Origin: Sulfitobacter sediminilitoris
GTDB taxonomy: Bacteria > Pseudomonadota > Alphaproteobacteria > Rhodobacterales > Rhodobacteraceae
Length of the DNA: 64,000 bases
Reading direction: 5' to 3'
NCBI RefSeq assembly: GCF_010667575.1
Contig: NZ_JAABNT010000004.1
Coordinates: forward strand, 62,001-126,000
Positions 44,681-54,197 of the stretch are shown here, in pieces. Both the position numbers and the translations under genes were made by a program. Under the pieces are notes generated by a model that saw nothing but the letters and a program-made list of their open reading frames with translations, was not told the DNA's origin and made no database searches. Each line of letters begins with the position of its first letter. Position 1 is the stretch's first letter.

Positions 44681-45910
44681 ATGCGCCGCGTCGTCGTCAC
44701 AGGACTTGGGATTGTCTCGTCCATCGGAAACAACGCCGAAGAAGTCACCGCCGCGCTGAAAGCAGGCAAATCCGGGATCGAAGCCTCATCCGAGATGGCC
44801 GAGCACGGGTTTCGCAGCCAGGTGGCCGGAACGCTCAAAATCGATGTGGCTGAACACATCGACAAGCGAACGCTGCGGTTCATGGGACCGGGTGCCGCTT
44901 ATGCCTATATCGCGATGGAGCAGGCGATTGCAGATGCGGGACTGGGCGAGGATCAGATCAGCAATCCGCGCACCGGCTTGATTGCCGGGTCTGGCGGCCC
45001 GTCGACATCTGCCATGAAGACCGCTCACGACATCGTGGACAAGACCGGCGCGACCAAGCGGATCGGACCCTTCGCCGTGCCCAAGTGCATGTCATCGACC
45101 GTCAGCGCGAACCTGTCGACCGCCTTCAAGATCAAGGGCATCAACTATTCCATCACCTCGGCCTGTTCGACCTCTCTGCATTGCATCGGATCAGCGGCCG
45201 AACAGATCATGCTTGGCAAGCAGGACGTGATGTTCGCAGGCGGCGGCGAAGAGCTGGACTGGACGCTGTCGTGCCTATTCGACGCGATGGGTGCGATGTC
45301 ATCCAAGTATAACGACACACCAGAGAGGGCGAGCCGCGCCTTTGATGCCAACCGGGACGGATTTGTCATCACCGGCGGCGGCGGCATCGTGGTGCTGGAA
45401 GATCTGGAACACGCCAAAGCGCGCGGCGCTAAGATCTACGCCGAAGTGACCGGTTTCGCGGCCACCTCCGACGGACACGATATGGTGGCCCCCTCCGGTG
45501 AGGGCGGCACACGCGCGATGCAACTGGCGCTGGAGACACTGCCAGAGGGCCGCAAGGTCAGCTATATCAACGCGCATGGCACATCGACACCTGTGGGCGA
45601 CGTGGGCGAGATCGAAGCGGTCCGCCGTGTCTTTGGCGAGGGATCGACACCACCCGTCAGCTCGACCAAGAGCATGACAGGCCACGGCCAAGGGGCCGCA
45701 GGCGCGATGGAGGCGATCTTCTGCCTTTTGATGCTGGATCAGGATTTCATCACGCCCTCGATCAACGTCGAAACGCTGGACCCGGCCCTCAAACCCGAAG
45801 AAATCGCGACCGAACTGGTTGAGAATGCAGGGCTGGATTCAGTGATGACCAATTCTTTCGGATTTGGCGGCACGAACGGATCGATGATCCTGTCGAAGTA
45901 TCAGGGGTAA
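44681..45910 (+). CDS. fabB: 3-oxoacyl-ACP synthase I (FabB)
   Basis: 409 residues from [16 protein letters not shown] at 44681; an in-frame upstream codon at 44672 would add three residues. Condensing enzyme that extends the unsaturated intermediates made by FabA. Catalytic Cys162 in [11 protein letters not shown], the two histidines in [12 protein letters not shown] and [10 protein letters not shown]. Followed by fabI after six bases. Confidence 0.97.
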   Translation: MRRVVVTGLGIVSSIGNNAEEVTAALKAGKSGIEASSEMAEHGFRSQVAGTLKIDVAEHIDKRTLRFMGPGAAYAYIAMEQAIADAGLGEDQISNPRTGLIAGSGGPSTSAMKTAHDIVDKTGATKRIGPFAVPKCMSSTVSANLSTAFKIKGINYSITSACSTSLHCIGSAAEQIMLGKQDVMFAGGGEELDWTLSCLFDAMGAMSSKYNDTPERASRAFDANRDGFVITGGGGIVVLEDLEHAKARGAKIYAEVTGFAATSDGHDMVAPSGEGGTRAMQLALETLPEGRKVSYINAHGTSTPVGDVGEIEAVRRVFGEGSTPPVSSTKSMTGHGQGAAGAMEAIFCLLMLDQDFITPSINVETLDPALKPEEIATELVENAGLDSVMTNSFGFGGTNGSMILSKYQG

Positions 45911-45916
45911 CGCATC

Positions 45917-46708
45917 ATGTCAGACCTTCTCAAGGGCAAACGCGGCCTGATCATGGGTGTCGCCAACGAACGCTCCATCGCGTGGGGCATTTCCAAGGCC
46001 ATGGCCGAGGCAGGGGCGGAGCTGGCCTTTACCTATCAGGGTGAGGCATTCGGCTCGCGATTGAAGCCGCTGGCAGAGAGCGTCGGCTCTGACTTCATGG
46101 TCGATGTGGATGTAACCGACGATGCGTCACTTGATGCCGCGTTCGAGGCCTTGTCTGCGCGCTGGCCCACGATTGACTTCGTGGTTCACGCAATTGCCTT
46201 TTCGGACAAGGCTGAACTGACGGGGCGGTTCCTGAACACCAGTCGTGCGAATTTCAAGCATTCCTTGGACATTTCCGCCTACAGCTTTATCGAGATCGCC
46301 CGCCGGGCCCATCCGATGATGGTCGAGAATGGTGGCACGCTGATGACGCTGACCTATCAGGGATCAAACCGTGTGGTGCCGAATTATAACGTAATGGGCG
46401 TCGCCAAGGCCGCGCTGGAAAGTGCAACGCGCTATCTGGCCAATGATCTGGGCCCCGAGGGCATCCGCGTGAACGCAATTTCGCCCGGCCCCATGAAAAC
46501 CCTTGCCGGTGCTGCGATCGGCGGTGCGCGCAAGACCTACAAGCACACCGACATGAACGCCCCTCTGCGCGCGAATGCGACGCTTGAAGCGGTCGGTGGC
46601 ACGGCGGTCTACCTCGCGTCGGATGCTGGCGCCTGCACAACGGGTGAGATCATCAGAGTGGATGGCGGTTTCCACATTCTGGGGATGCCGCAGCAGGAAA
46701 ACCTCTGA
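45917..46708 (+). CDS. fabI: Enoyl-ACP reductase (NADH), FabI type
   Basis: 263 residues. Reduces trans-2-enoyl-ACP in the last step of each elongation cycle. MGVANERSIAWGIS is the nucleotide-binding loop of FabI proteins; Tyr147, Tyr157 and Lys164 (Y-x6-K) form the active site in LTYQGSNRVVPNYNVM and GVAK. Cotranscribed with fabB. Confidence 0.97.
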   Translation: MSDLLKGKRGLIMGVANERSIAWGISKAMAEAGAELAFTYQGEAFGSRLKPLAESVGSDFMVDVDVTDDASLDAAFEALSARWPTIDFVVHAIAFSDKAELTGRFLNTSRANFKHSLDISAYSFIEIARRAHPMMVENGGTLMTLTYQGSNRVVPNYNVMGVAKAALESATRYLANDLGPEGIRVNAISPGPMKTLAGAAIGGARKTYKHTDMNAPLRANATLEAVGGTAVYLASDAGACTTGEIIRVDGGFHILGMPQQENL

Positions 46709-46791
46709 GAGCCATCTGCTTGCGGCGCTTGGCACACGAGTGCCGCGCAGGAGGGGCTTGATCGTTTCCTGTTGGTCGGACCTGTGAAGAC

Positions 46792-47907
46792 CTATTTCAG
46801 CGGCGGCGTTTGCCAAAGCCAGACTTTCATTCCGCCATGGGCGACAGGCGCCCCTTGCGGTTTCCACGGCAGGCCGCTTGCCTTGGCCAAGGCAGGTTCG
46901 CTGGTCACCATGCCGACGCGCCATCCCCGAAAATGCTCTTTCATGGTCTGGCCGAAAGATCCGTACAGCGCGTAAAGCAGCTTCTTGTTACCGATCCGCC
47001 CGCCATAAGGTGGGTTCACCATGACCAACCCCGGCGGTCCTTCGGGGGGCCTGATTTCTGCCGCCCCGTGACAGGCAAAGGCGCACCACTCCGCGACCCC
47101 TGCCCGTTTGGCATTGGCCGTGGCCATCGCCACCGCGCCCTGATCCCGGTCTGATCCATAGAAACGGACCTCAGGCGATACGCCAGACCCGTCCCTGCGC
47201 AGCGCTTCAAAGGCGTCACGATCAAAGCTTGCCAAGTTCTCGAACGCAAAACTGCGCGACCGCCCCGGCTGTAGCCCTGCCGCGATTTCCGCTGCTTCGA
47301 TCACAAACGTGCCTGACCCACACATGGGGTCCACAACTGGCACGCTGCCATCAAATCCCATCTGACGCAGAAACATTGCCGCCATATTCTCGCGCAACGG
47401 CGCTTTTCCCACGGCCTCTTTGTGGCCCCGGCGATGCAATGCCTCACCCGTCGTATCGAGGCTGATCGTCACCTGATTATCAAGCAGGCGCACCTTGATC
47501 ACCATCTCCGCCTCGGCAGAGAGGGTGATACCGTGGCTTTCTGTCAAAGCTGTCTCGATCCGCTGGGTTGCGGCCTTGGCATGATAAATCTTTGAGGCTT
47601 TGCAGGTCACCTGCACTTTCACAGGTACATCCTGAAGCAGCACATCACCCCAGGGAAATTTCCGCGCCCGCTTGTCAAGCTGCGCCAGATGAAACGCCAT
47701 GAATGTCCCGATCCGGGCCAAGACCCGCACAGCGCCCCGCAGCTCCAGATTGGCGCGCCATACTTCTGGCCAGCCCCCCTGAAATGTGACCCCACCGGAT
47801 ACGGCAACCGGGTCGGGAAAACCCTTTTCCTCCGCTTCCGCGCACAGGAATGGCTCCAGCCCCGGAGGACAGACAAGAAAGATTTCAAATGGTTCAGCGC
47901 GGGTCAT
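46792..47907 (-). CDS. THUMP-domain class I RNA methyltransferase (RlmL N-half-like)
   Basis: 371 residues from MTRAEPFEIFLVCPPGLEP at 47907. A THUMP RNA-binding domain (about 50-155) is followed by a Rossmann methyltransferase: VDPMCGSGTFVIEAAEIAAG is the SAM-binding segment and MVNPPYGGRIG the N6/N2 catalytic motif NPPY. It resembles the E. coli RlmL N-terminal half (23S rRNA guanine-2445). The frame to 47988 lacks support. Confidence 0.88.
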   Translation of the reverse strand: MTRAEPFEIFLVCPPGLEPFLCAEAEEKGFPDPVAVSGGVTFQGGWPEVWRANLELRGAVRVLARIGTFMAFHLAQLDKRARKFPWGDVLLQDVPVKVQVTCKASKIYHAKAATQRIETALTESHGITLSAEAEMVIKVRLLDNQVTISLDTTGEALHRRGHKEAVGKAPLRENMAAMFLRQMGFDGSVPVVDPMCGSGTFVIEAAEIAAGLQPGRSRSFAFENLASFDRDAFEALRRDGSGVSPEVRFYGSDRDQGAVAMATANAKRAGVAEWCAFACHGAAEIRPPEGPPGLVMVNPPYGGRIGNKKLLYALYGSFGQTMKEHFRGWRVGMVTSEPALAKASGLPWKPQGAPVAHGGMKVWLWQTPPLK

Positions 47908-48039
47908 TCCGCCTGCATAAAGCGAAGGGAGCGCACTGGCGAGAGGCGTTTGACCGTGACGGTCGTTAAGGCTGGGGAAATCCAGCAATTCCTCACTCCC
48001 GACACGATATTGCCCTCTTCGTTAATTATTTCCGAGTGA

Positions 48040-48561
48040 ATGACGTTTTGTAACACATATACCGAAGAAGTCCTGCAATCGCGCCGGACCCGATCGCAGC
48101 GCGCGGGGTTCTGGGCAAAGGTTGTCAGTGTTCTTTTGGCTGTGACATTGATTGCAACGTTTCGAAGCGAATCGGAACTGCGGCAGGAACTGACACTGGC
48201 CGCCAGCGACGCGGTCTTGAAACTGACCGGCAGGCAGGCAGCCCTAAGCGCCGCCGCGAACCAACAGCAATCCGGTGCCAGCGTGCCGTCATGGCAGGCG
48301 AAGATGCGGGACACGCAGTCGCAAATGATGCAAGAAATGCACGATGGGGGCGCGTCGCCCCAGCCTGACACAGCCCGCGCGAACACCATCAAAGTGAACC
48401 GTCAAAGCCTTGATCAAACCCGTGGGCACGGTTTCAAGCGTGTCACACCGCCGGTTTCTGCGCCGCAGGATCTGGAATCTCGCGGCGCACAGGGCACTGA
48501 TAGCCAGCAGGTGGCCGATCAACCCGGCCGCATGCTGCGCAGTATGCAGCCGGGGCTTTGA
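48040..48561 (+). CDS. Small protein with one membrane helix, function unknown
   Basis: 173 residues. A basic N-terminus (about 1-23) precedes one hydrophobic helix (about 24-41, WAKVVSVLLAVTLIATF); the rest is polar, Gln/Ser/Ala-rich and low in order, with no cysteine beyond residue 4. It would be an inner-membrane protein with an extended periplasmic tail. No motif recognised. Alone between two minus-strand genes. The ATG at 48040 is the only ATG for the longest frame. Confidence 0.65.
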   Translation: MTFCNTYTEEVLQSRRTRSQRAGFWAKVVSVLLAVTLIATFRSESELRQELTLAASDAVLKLTGRQAALSAAANQQQSGASVPSWQAKMRDTQSQMMQEMHDGGASPQPDTARANTIKVNRQSLDQTRGHGFKRVTPPVSAPQDLESRGAQGTDSQQVADQPGRMLRSMQPGL

Positions 48562-48564
48562 GCC

Positions 48565-48993
48565 CTAGCCGATCTTCATCAGCTCAATGTCGAACTGCAG
48601 GTCCTTGCCAGCGAGCGGGTGATTGGCATCAAGCGTGACTGTTGCCTCATCAACTTCCACGACCATGACGGGCAAGGTCTGCCCTTCCGGTGTCTGCATC
48701 TGCAACTGAGTGCCGACTTCCAGCGGAATGTCCGCCGGGATACCTTCGCGCGGGACTGCCTGACGCATTTCGGGGTTCAGCGGACCGTAGGCGTCCGCAC
48801 TGGCGATCTTGACTGTTTTCTTGTCGCCTACTTCCATGCCGGGCATCGCGGCATCCAGTCCGGGAATGATGTGGCCGGACCCAACCTCATACTCCAGCGG
48901 CTCGCGGCCTTCGGAACTGTCGAACTGCGTTCCGTCAAGAAGGGTACCTGTGTAATGAATAGCAACTGTGTCGCCTGACTTCACCTGAGTCAT
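48565..48993 (-). CDS. FKBP-type peptidyl-prolyl isomerase (SlyD-like)
   Basis: 142 residues from MTQVKSGDTVAIHYTGTL at 48993; the longer frame to 49158 is not supported. The FKBP fold with an IF insert is recognisable: LLDGTQFDSSEG, VGSGHIIPGLDAAMPGM, and ANHPLAGKDLQFDIEL, which is the SlyD/FkpB pattern. No histidine-rich metal-binding tail, unlike E. coli SlyD. Acts as a chaperone and proline isomerase. Confidence 0.93.
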   Translation of the reverse strand: MTQVKSGDTVAIHYTGTLLDGTQFDSSEGREPLEYEVGSGHIIPGLDAAMPGMEVGDKKTVKIASADAYGPLNPEMRQAVPREGIPADIPLEVGTQLQMQTPEGQTLPVMVVEVDEATVTLDANHPLAGKDLQFDIELMKIG

Positions 48994-49174
48994 GGTCGTC
49001 TCCAAATTTTGGGGGGAAAGAGGGGGAGGCCGCGTATCTGCGCGGGTGCTCCGGGTTTGGTTGTACCCTCTCAAAGCTGCGCTAGGATGTAAACCCTCCC
49101 TCTTTGGTACAATTTCGGGCCTTTTCCATGGGTCAATGGCGTGACAATCTGCCCCCAACTACGGGAGGATTTTC

Positions 49175-49861
49175 ATGCCTATCACCACCTGCGTCTTTGA
49201 CGCCTACGGCACGCTTTTCGATGTCGGCGCCGCCGCACGGCAGGCTGCGTCAGAGCCCGACTTTGCCGCCATCAAGGACGACTGGATGGTGCTGGCCGAA
49301 CATTGGCGGCAAAAGCAGCTGTCCTATTCATGGCTGCGGGCCGTCGCTGGCGCACACACCGACTTCTGGGAAGTCACGCAGAACGGGCTGGACTGGGCGC
49401 TGGAAAAGACAGGTCACGGTGGCGATCCGGCGCTGCGCGAAAGGCTGCTGGCGCTTTACTGGGAACTGCAGGCCTACCCGGAAGTGCCCGGAATGCTGGC
49501 CGCGCTCAAAGCGGCGGGCATGAACACGGCCATCCTGTCGAACGGATCGCCCGAGATGCTGGAAGGGGCCGTCTCCTCGGCGGGAATCGGGGAGGTGCTG
49601 GACGTATCGCTTTCGGTGCAAAGCGTCGGCATCTTCAAACCGGATGCGCGGGTCTATGACCTTGTGGGACAGCATTTCGGCTGTGACAAGGCAGAGGTGC
49701 TCTTCGTGTCATCCAATGGCTGGGATGCGGCGGCAGCGACGGGATACGGGTTTACGACAGCCTGGGTGAACAGAAGCGGCGAGCCGATGGACCGGCTGCC
49801 CTGGACCCCGGCACATCAATTGCGGGATCTGACCGGGATCCCTGAACTGGCGGGGGTCTGA
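49175..49861 (+). CDS. Haloacid dehalogenase, type II (L-2-haloacid)
   Basis: 228 residues, normal length. HAD-fold enzyme with nucleophile Asp9 in VFDAYGTLFDV, LSNGSPEML as motif II, the Lys of SVGIFKPDARVY as motif III, and VSSNGWDAAAA as motif IV, the pattern of type II haloacid dehalogenases. The start has an AGGAG-type site. Its stop shares one base with the next ATG, giving coupled translation with the alpha/beta hydrolase. Confidence 0.92.
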   Translation: MPITTCVFDAYGTLFDVGAAARQAASEPDFAAIKDDWMVLAEHWRQKQLSYSWLRAVAGAHTDFWEVTQNGLDWALEKTGHGGDPALRERLLALYWELQAYPEVPGMLAALKAAGMNTAILSNGSPEMLEGAVSSAGIGEVLDVSLSVQSVGIFKPDARVYDLVGQHFGCDKAEVLFVSSNGWDAAAATGYGFTTAWVNRSGEPMDRLPWTPAHQLRDLTGIPELAGV

Positions 49862-50685
49862 TGCCACATTTCACCACATCCGATGGACTGAACATCTACT
49901 ATGAAGACGAGGGCGACGGCCTGCCGATCCTGTGTCTGCCGGGGCTGACACGGACCACGGCGGACTTTGAATATGTCACGCCCCATCTGGCGGGCAACCG
50001 TGTGATCAAGGTGGATTATCGCGGTCGCGGGCAATCCGATTTCGATCCCAAATGGGAGAATTACTCCCTGCAGGTCGAAGGCCGTGACGTGATGGAATTG
50101 CTGGCTCATCTTGGTATCCCCAAGGCCGCGCTGCTGGGGACGTCCCGTGGCGGGATGATCGCTATGGGATTGTCAGCGATGGTCAAGGATCACCTGCTGG
50201 GCGTAGCGCTGAATGACATTGGCCCCGCCCTCGACCCTAAGGGGATCGAGTTCATCATGGTCTATCTCGGTCGCAACCCTGCCGCTAAAACCCATGCCGA
50301 AGCAGCGGCGGCCTTACAGCATGTGTTCTCTGACTTTGACGGCGTGCCGGCAGAGCGCTGGCTGCGCGAGGCGGAAAAAAACTACACCCAGACAGACGAT
50401 GGTCTAGAAATCACCTATGATCCCAAGCTGCGGGATGCGGTCGAATTGGGCCGGGGGCAGCCCATGCCAGATCTGTGGCCTTTCTTTGACGCGATGGCCG
50501 GTCTGCCGCTGGCCTGTATCCGTGGAGCGAATTCAGTGCTGTTCACCCAAGACACGCTTGACGAGATGCAGCGCCGCCGCCCTGATATGATCACGGCAGT
50601 CGTGCCGGACCGGGGCCATGTCCCTTTCCTTGACGAACCCGAAGCCGTGACAGCCTTGCAAACCTGGGTGGAGCAGATGAAGTGA
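49861..50685 (+). CDS. Alpha/beta hydrolase
   Basis: 274 residues. The nucleophile elbow is GTSRGG with Ser95, and the catalytic His is in PDRGHVPFLDE; the acid is probably in IRGANSVLF. CLPGLTRTTADFE is the oxyanion-loop segment. Substrate unknown. It sits between a dehalogenase and a PLP enzyme and overlaps the latter by four bases. Confidence 0.88.
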   Translation: MPHFTTSDGLNIYYEDEGDGLPILCLPGLTRTTADFEYVTPHLAGNRVIKVDYRGRGQSDFDPKWENYSLQVEGRDVMELLAHLGIPKAALLGTSRGGMIAMGLSAMVKDHLLGVALNDIGPALDPKGIEFIMVYLGRNPAAKTHAEAAAALQHVFSDFDGVPAERWLREAEKNYTQTDDGLEITYDPKLRDAVELGRGQPMPDLWPFFDAMAGLPLACIRGANSVLFTQDTLDEMQRRRPDMITAVVPDRGHVPFLDEPEAVTALQTWVEQMK

Positions 50686-51653
50686 ATATTGAAATGATCC
50701 GTGCCGCCAACACGCGGCTTGAGGGCCATGTGCGCCGCACGCCGCTGCTAAATTCGTCCTTCATCGACGATATCGCGGGACGGCGCGTTTGGGTCAAACC
50801 GGAATGTCTGCAACACACCGGCAGCTTCAAATTTCGCGGTGCGTGGTCGGCATTGTCGGCGCTGGACCCTGAAGTGCGCAAGAGTGGCGTGATCGCCTTT
50901 TCCAGCGGGAACCACGCGCAGGGCGTGGCGCTCGCCGCTAAGATGCACGGCGTGCCGTCGGTCATTGTGATGCCCGCAGACAGTCCCGTGCTGAAGATCG
51001 AGAACACCCGGGCCTACGGCGCTGAGGTTGTCCTGTACGACCGCGACACGGAAAGCCGCGAAGAGATAGGCGCGCGCCTGAGCGAAGAGCGTGGCCTGAC
51101 CCTGATCAAACCTTTCGATGAGCCGCAGGTCATCGCCGGGCAAGGCACCTGTGGATTGGAGATTGCCGCTCAGGCAACGGAGCAAGGCATTGAAAAAGCT
51201 GACGTCATTGTCTGCTGTGGTGGCGGCGGATTGACCTCTGGCATCGCGCTCGCGCTTGAGGCTGACGCCCCTGGACTGCGGGCGCGCCCGGTTGAGCCGG
51301 AGGGTTTCGACGATGTGGCGCGATCCCTTCGCTCTGGTGAGATTGAGCGGAACAAAAAGACTTCTGGCAATATCTGTGACGCAATCATCACGCCGCAATC
51401 GGGCGATATCACCTTTCCGATCATGTATCGGTTGTGTGGTCCCGGTCTGGTCATATCCGAACAGGAGGCGCTGCAGGCCATGGGCCACGCGTTCAACCGC
51501 CTCAAGGTGGTCGCGGAACCCGGCGGCGCGGCGGCGCTGGCCGCAGCGCTTTATCGCCGGGATCAGATCGAAGGTGATGATGTGATCGTCACCATCTCGG
51601 GTGGAAATGTCGATGCGCCGATGTTCATCCGTGCACTAGAAACGTTAACGTAA
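50682..51653 (+). CDS. Threonine/serine dehydratase-like PLP enzyme
   Basis: 323 residues, fold type II. PLP-binding Lys50 in QHTGSFKFRGA, the phosphate loop CCGGGGLTSG, and EPGGAAALAAAL near the end. The short length and absence of an ACT domain place it with biodegradative threonine or serine dehydratases, serine racemases, or hydroxyaspartate ammonia-lyases; these cannot be separated by eye. Start GTG overlaps the hydrolase stop. Confidence 0.88.
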   Translation: MNIEMIRAANTRLEGHVRRTPLLNSSFIDDIAGRRVWVKPECLQHTGSFKFRGAWSALSALDPEVRKSGVIAFSSGNHAQGVALAAKMHGVPSVIVMPADSPVLKIENTRAYGAEVVLYDRDTESREEIGARLSEERGLTLIKPFDEPQVIAGQGTCGLEIAAQATEQGIEKADVIVCCGGGGLTSGIALALEADAPGLRARPVEPEGFDDVARSLRSGEIERNKKTSGNICDAIITPQSGDITFPIMYRLCGPGLVISEQEALQAMGHAFNRLKVVAEPGGAAALAAALYRRDQIEGDDVIVTISGGNVDAPMFIRALETLT

Positions 51654-51702
51654 CTTGCGGCGGCCTGACTGGGCCAGCCCTTGATAGGCGGGAAGATACA
51701 AG

Positions 51703-52491
51703 ATGAAAATGTTTGATACCGGAGAGGTGCGTCTGCACTACCGCGTGGATGGCCCTGAGGATGGACCGCCCGTGGTCTTCTCAAACTCATTGGGTACGGA
51801 CATGCGGCTATGGGACCCGATCCTGCCGCTACTGCCCAAGGGGCTGCGGATCATCCGCTATGACAAGCGCGGTCATGGGCTGTCGTCTTGCCCGCCTGCC
51901 CCTTATGCGATGGGGTCACTGGTCACGGACGTTGAACGGCTGATGGATCATCTGGGCGTGAAGGACAGCGTTTTCGTGGGCCTGTCCATCGGCGGGATGA
52001 CGGCGCAGGGGCTGGCGGTCAAACGGCTGGACCTTGTGCGTGCGCTGGTGCTGTCGAACACGGCCGCCAAGATTGGCACGCCAGAAATGTGGGACGAACG
52101 TATCGCGGCGGTCGAGAAAGACGGGATTGAGGCGCTTGCGGATGCGGTGATGGAGCGCTGGTTTTCCGCAGGGTTCCGCGCCACGCCAGAGCTTGAGCTG
52201 TGGCGCAACATGCTGGTACGGGGCGAGGACGCAGGATATGCCGGATGCTCTGCCGCGATATCCGGCACCGATTTCTACGCCACCACGGCAACGTTGCGCC
52301 TGCCAGCGCTTGGCATTGCAGGGTCCGAAGACGGCTCAACCCCGCCCGATCTGGTGCGCGAAATGATGGACCTGATCCCCGGCTCCAAATTCCACCTGAT
52401 CCGCAAGGCGGGCCATCTGCCCTGCGTTGAACAGCCGGAAGAATACGCACAGGTGCTGACCGATTTCCTTAAAGGGGTTGGCCATGTCTGA
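51703..52491 (+). CDS. pcaD: 3-oxoadipate enol-lactonase
   Basis: 262 residues. Alpha/beta hydrolase of the beta-ketoadipate pathway, opening 3-oxoadipate enol-lactone. Nucleophile Ser95 in FVGLSIGGMTAQGLA and the catalytic His in KAGHLPCVEQPEEY; the start GEVRLHYRVDG is typical. Overlaps pcaC by eight bases and forms pcaD-pcaC-pcaB. Confidence 0.92.
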   Translation: MKMFDTGEVRLHYRVDGPEDGPPVVFSNSLGTDMRLWDPILPLLPKGLRIIRYDKRGHGLSSCPPAPYAMGSLVTDVERLMDHLGVKDSVFVGLSIGGMTAQGLAVKRLDLVRALVLSNTAAKIGTPEMWDERIAAVEKDGIEALADAVMERWFSAGFRATPELELWRNMLVRGEDAGYAGCSAAISGTDFYATTATLRLPALGIAGSEDGSTPPDLVREMMDLIPGSKFHLIRKAGHLPCVEQPEEYAQVLTDFLKGVGHV

Positions 52492-52867
52492 ACGCTATGA
52501 CCGGGGCATGCAGGTGCGGCGCGAAGTGCTGGGCAATCAACACGTGGACCGCGCAGAAAAGCTGAAAACCGCAGAAGACCAGCCGTTTCAGGACCTTATC
52601 ACAGAGGGCGCCTGGGGCACGGTTTGGGCGTCGGACGCGATCACGCGGCGCGAGCGGTCAATGCTGACGCTTGCGTTGTTGGCAGCAACCGGGAATTTCG
52701 AAGAGATCGAGATGCACGTACGCGCCGCCCAGCGCACCGGTGCGAGCAAGCGTGACATCATGGAGGCCTTTCAACACGTCGCAATCTACGCTGGCGTGCC
52801 AAAGGCAAATCACGCCATCAAGATCGCCAAACGGGTCTGGGAAGCCCAGGAAACATCGGACAGGTAA
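52484..52867 (+). CDS. pcaC: 4-carboxymuconolactone decarboxylase
   Basis: 127 residues from the ATG at 52484 (MSERYDRGMQVRREVLG); a TTG at 52478 is in frame but less likely. Single CMD domain: RRERSMLTLALLAATGN, HVRAAQRTGASKRDIMEA and FQHVAIYAGVPKANHA. Converts 4-carboxymuconolactone to 3-oxoadipate enol-lactone. Its TAA is directly followed by the pcaB ATG, with no room for pcaH or pcaG. Confidence 0.95.
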   Translation: MSERYDRGMQVRREVLGNQHVDRAEKLKTAEDQPFQDLITEGAWGTVWASDAITRRERSMLTLALLAATGNFEEIEMHVRAAQRTGASKRDIMEAFQHVAIYAGVPKANHAIKIAKRVWEAQETSDR

Positions 52868-54193
52868 ATGGCCGCAAGCGTATTTGACAGCCCGCTTTTT
52901 GCGCATCTTTTCGACACTGGCGAGGCCGGGCGCCTGTTCTCGGACAGCGCAGCGATCCGTGCGATGCTGCTGGTCGAGGGTGCGCTGGCAAAGGTGCAAG
53001 GCGGTCTGGGTGTGATCCCTGAAATCTCCGCCGCAGCCATTCACCGGGCCAGTATGGAAATTGCCGTTGATCCCGGTGCCATCGCCAAAGCGACCGGCGA
53101 AAATGGGGTAAGCGTACCCGGCTTGGTGGCCGCATTCAGGGCCGAGATAAATGCACCCGAACACGCCCAATACGTGCATTGGGGGGCAACCTCGCAAGAC
53201 ATCATCGACACTGGGTTGATGTTGCGGTTGCGTCAGGCGCTGGCCTTGGCCGAGGCCGACCTGCGCGAAATTGCAAAAGCATTGGGTGAAAAGGCCGAGG
53301 AGCACGCGCATTTGCCGATGGCCGCACGCACCTATGGCCAACATGCCACACCCACATCCTGGGGCGCGGTACTCGCTCAATTCGGTGCACCGCTTCTGGA
53401 TGCACTTGACGCTCTTGAGCCCTTGCGGGCTTCATCGCTCTTTGTCTCACTCTCCGGGGCGGCAGGCACCGGCTCGGCGTTGGGAGCACACGTGGCCGAG
53501 ACGCGTGCCGGCCTGGCCGGGGCGCTGGGTTTGGGCGATCCGGGCAGAAGCTGGCACACGGATCGTGGGCCAGTTTTGCGGATTGCAGACTGGCAGGGTC
53601 AGGTGACAGCGGCGCTTGCGCATATGGGCCAGACGCTCATCGGGCTGGCGACCAGCGAAGTGGCCGAGATTACGCTTGGAGCGGCAGGCGCATCTTCCAC
53701 GATGCCGCAAAAGCAAAACCCGGTGGGGCCGTCAGCCATGGTGGCGCTGGGCCACCAATTCACCGGGTTGCGCGCAGGCCTGCAGAATGCCGCCGCGCAT
53801 CAGCACCAGCGTGACGGTGTCGCGTGGTTTGCTGAATGGATGGTGGTGCCGCAATTGGCCCTGTCGCTGGCCGCAGCCCTCCAGCACGCCAAGGTGCTGA
53901 GCAAGGGCATCGCACCGCAACCCCTGCAGATGCATGCCACTCTGGAAAGCAATCTGGGCCTGATCCATGCCGAAGCGCTCAGTTTCGCGCTGGCCGAGAT
54001 GATGCCGCGCCCCGAAGCACAGGCGAAAGCCAAGGCGCTGTGCCTTGAGGCGCGCGACAAGCGGGTACCATTGCAACGGCTGGCGCAGGCCGATTACCCC
54101 GACCTGGCCGATGTGGTCTTTGATCCTGCGCAGGGCATGGGACAGGCCGCGCATGATGCGCTGACCTTCGCCACCCGCACCAAGTCGCTCTGA
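52868..54193 (+). CDS. pcaB: 3-carboxy-cis,cis-muconate cycloisomerase
   Basis: 441 residues, a fumarase/aspartase-superfamily enzyme that closes 3-carboxymuconate to the lactone. The superfamily signature is GASSTMPQKQNPVGPSAM (about 277-294), with QYVHWGATSQDIIDT and PMAARTYGQHATP also typical. Starts immediately after pcaC. The protocatechuate dioxygenase genes that make its substrate are not in the window. Confidence 0.93.
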   Translation: MAASVFDSPLFAHLFDTGEAGRLFSDSAAIRAMLLVEGALAKVQGGLGVIPEISAAAIHRASMEIAVDPGAIAKATGENGVSVPGLVAAFRAEINAPEHAQYVHWGATSQDIIDTGLMLRLRQALALAEADLREIAKALGEKAEEHAHLPMAARTYGQHATPTSWGAVLAQFGAPLLDALDALEPLRASSLFVSLSGAAGTGSALGAHVAETRAGLAGALGLGDPGRSWHTDRGPVLRIADWQGQVTAALAHMGQTLIGLATSEVAEITLGAAGASSTMPQKQNPVGPSAMVALGHQFTGLRAGLQNAAAHQHQRDGVAWFAEWMVVPQLALSLAAALQHAKVLSKGIAPQPLQMHATLESNLGLIHAEALSFALAEMMPRPEAQAKAKALCLEARDKRVPLQRLAQADYPDLADVVFDPAQGMGQAAHDALTFATRTKSL

Positions 54194-54197
54194 CCGG

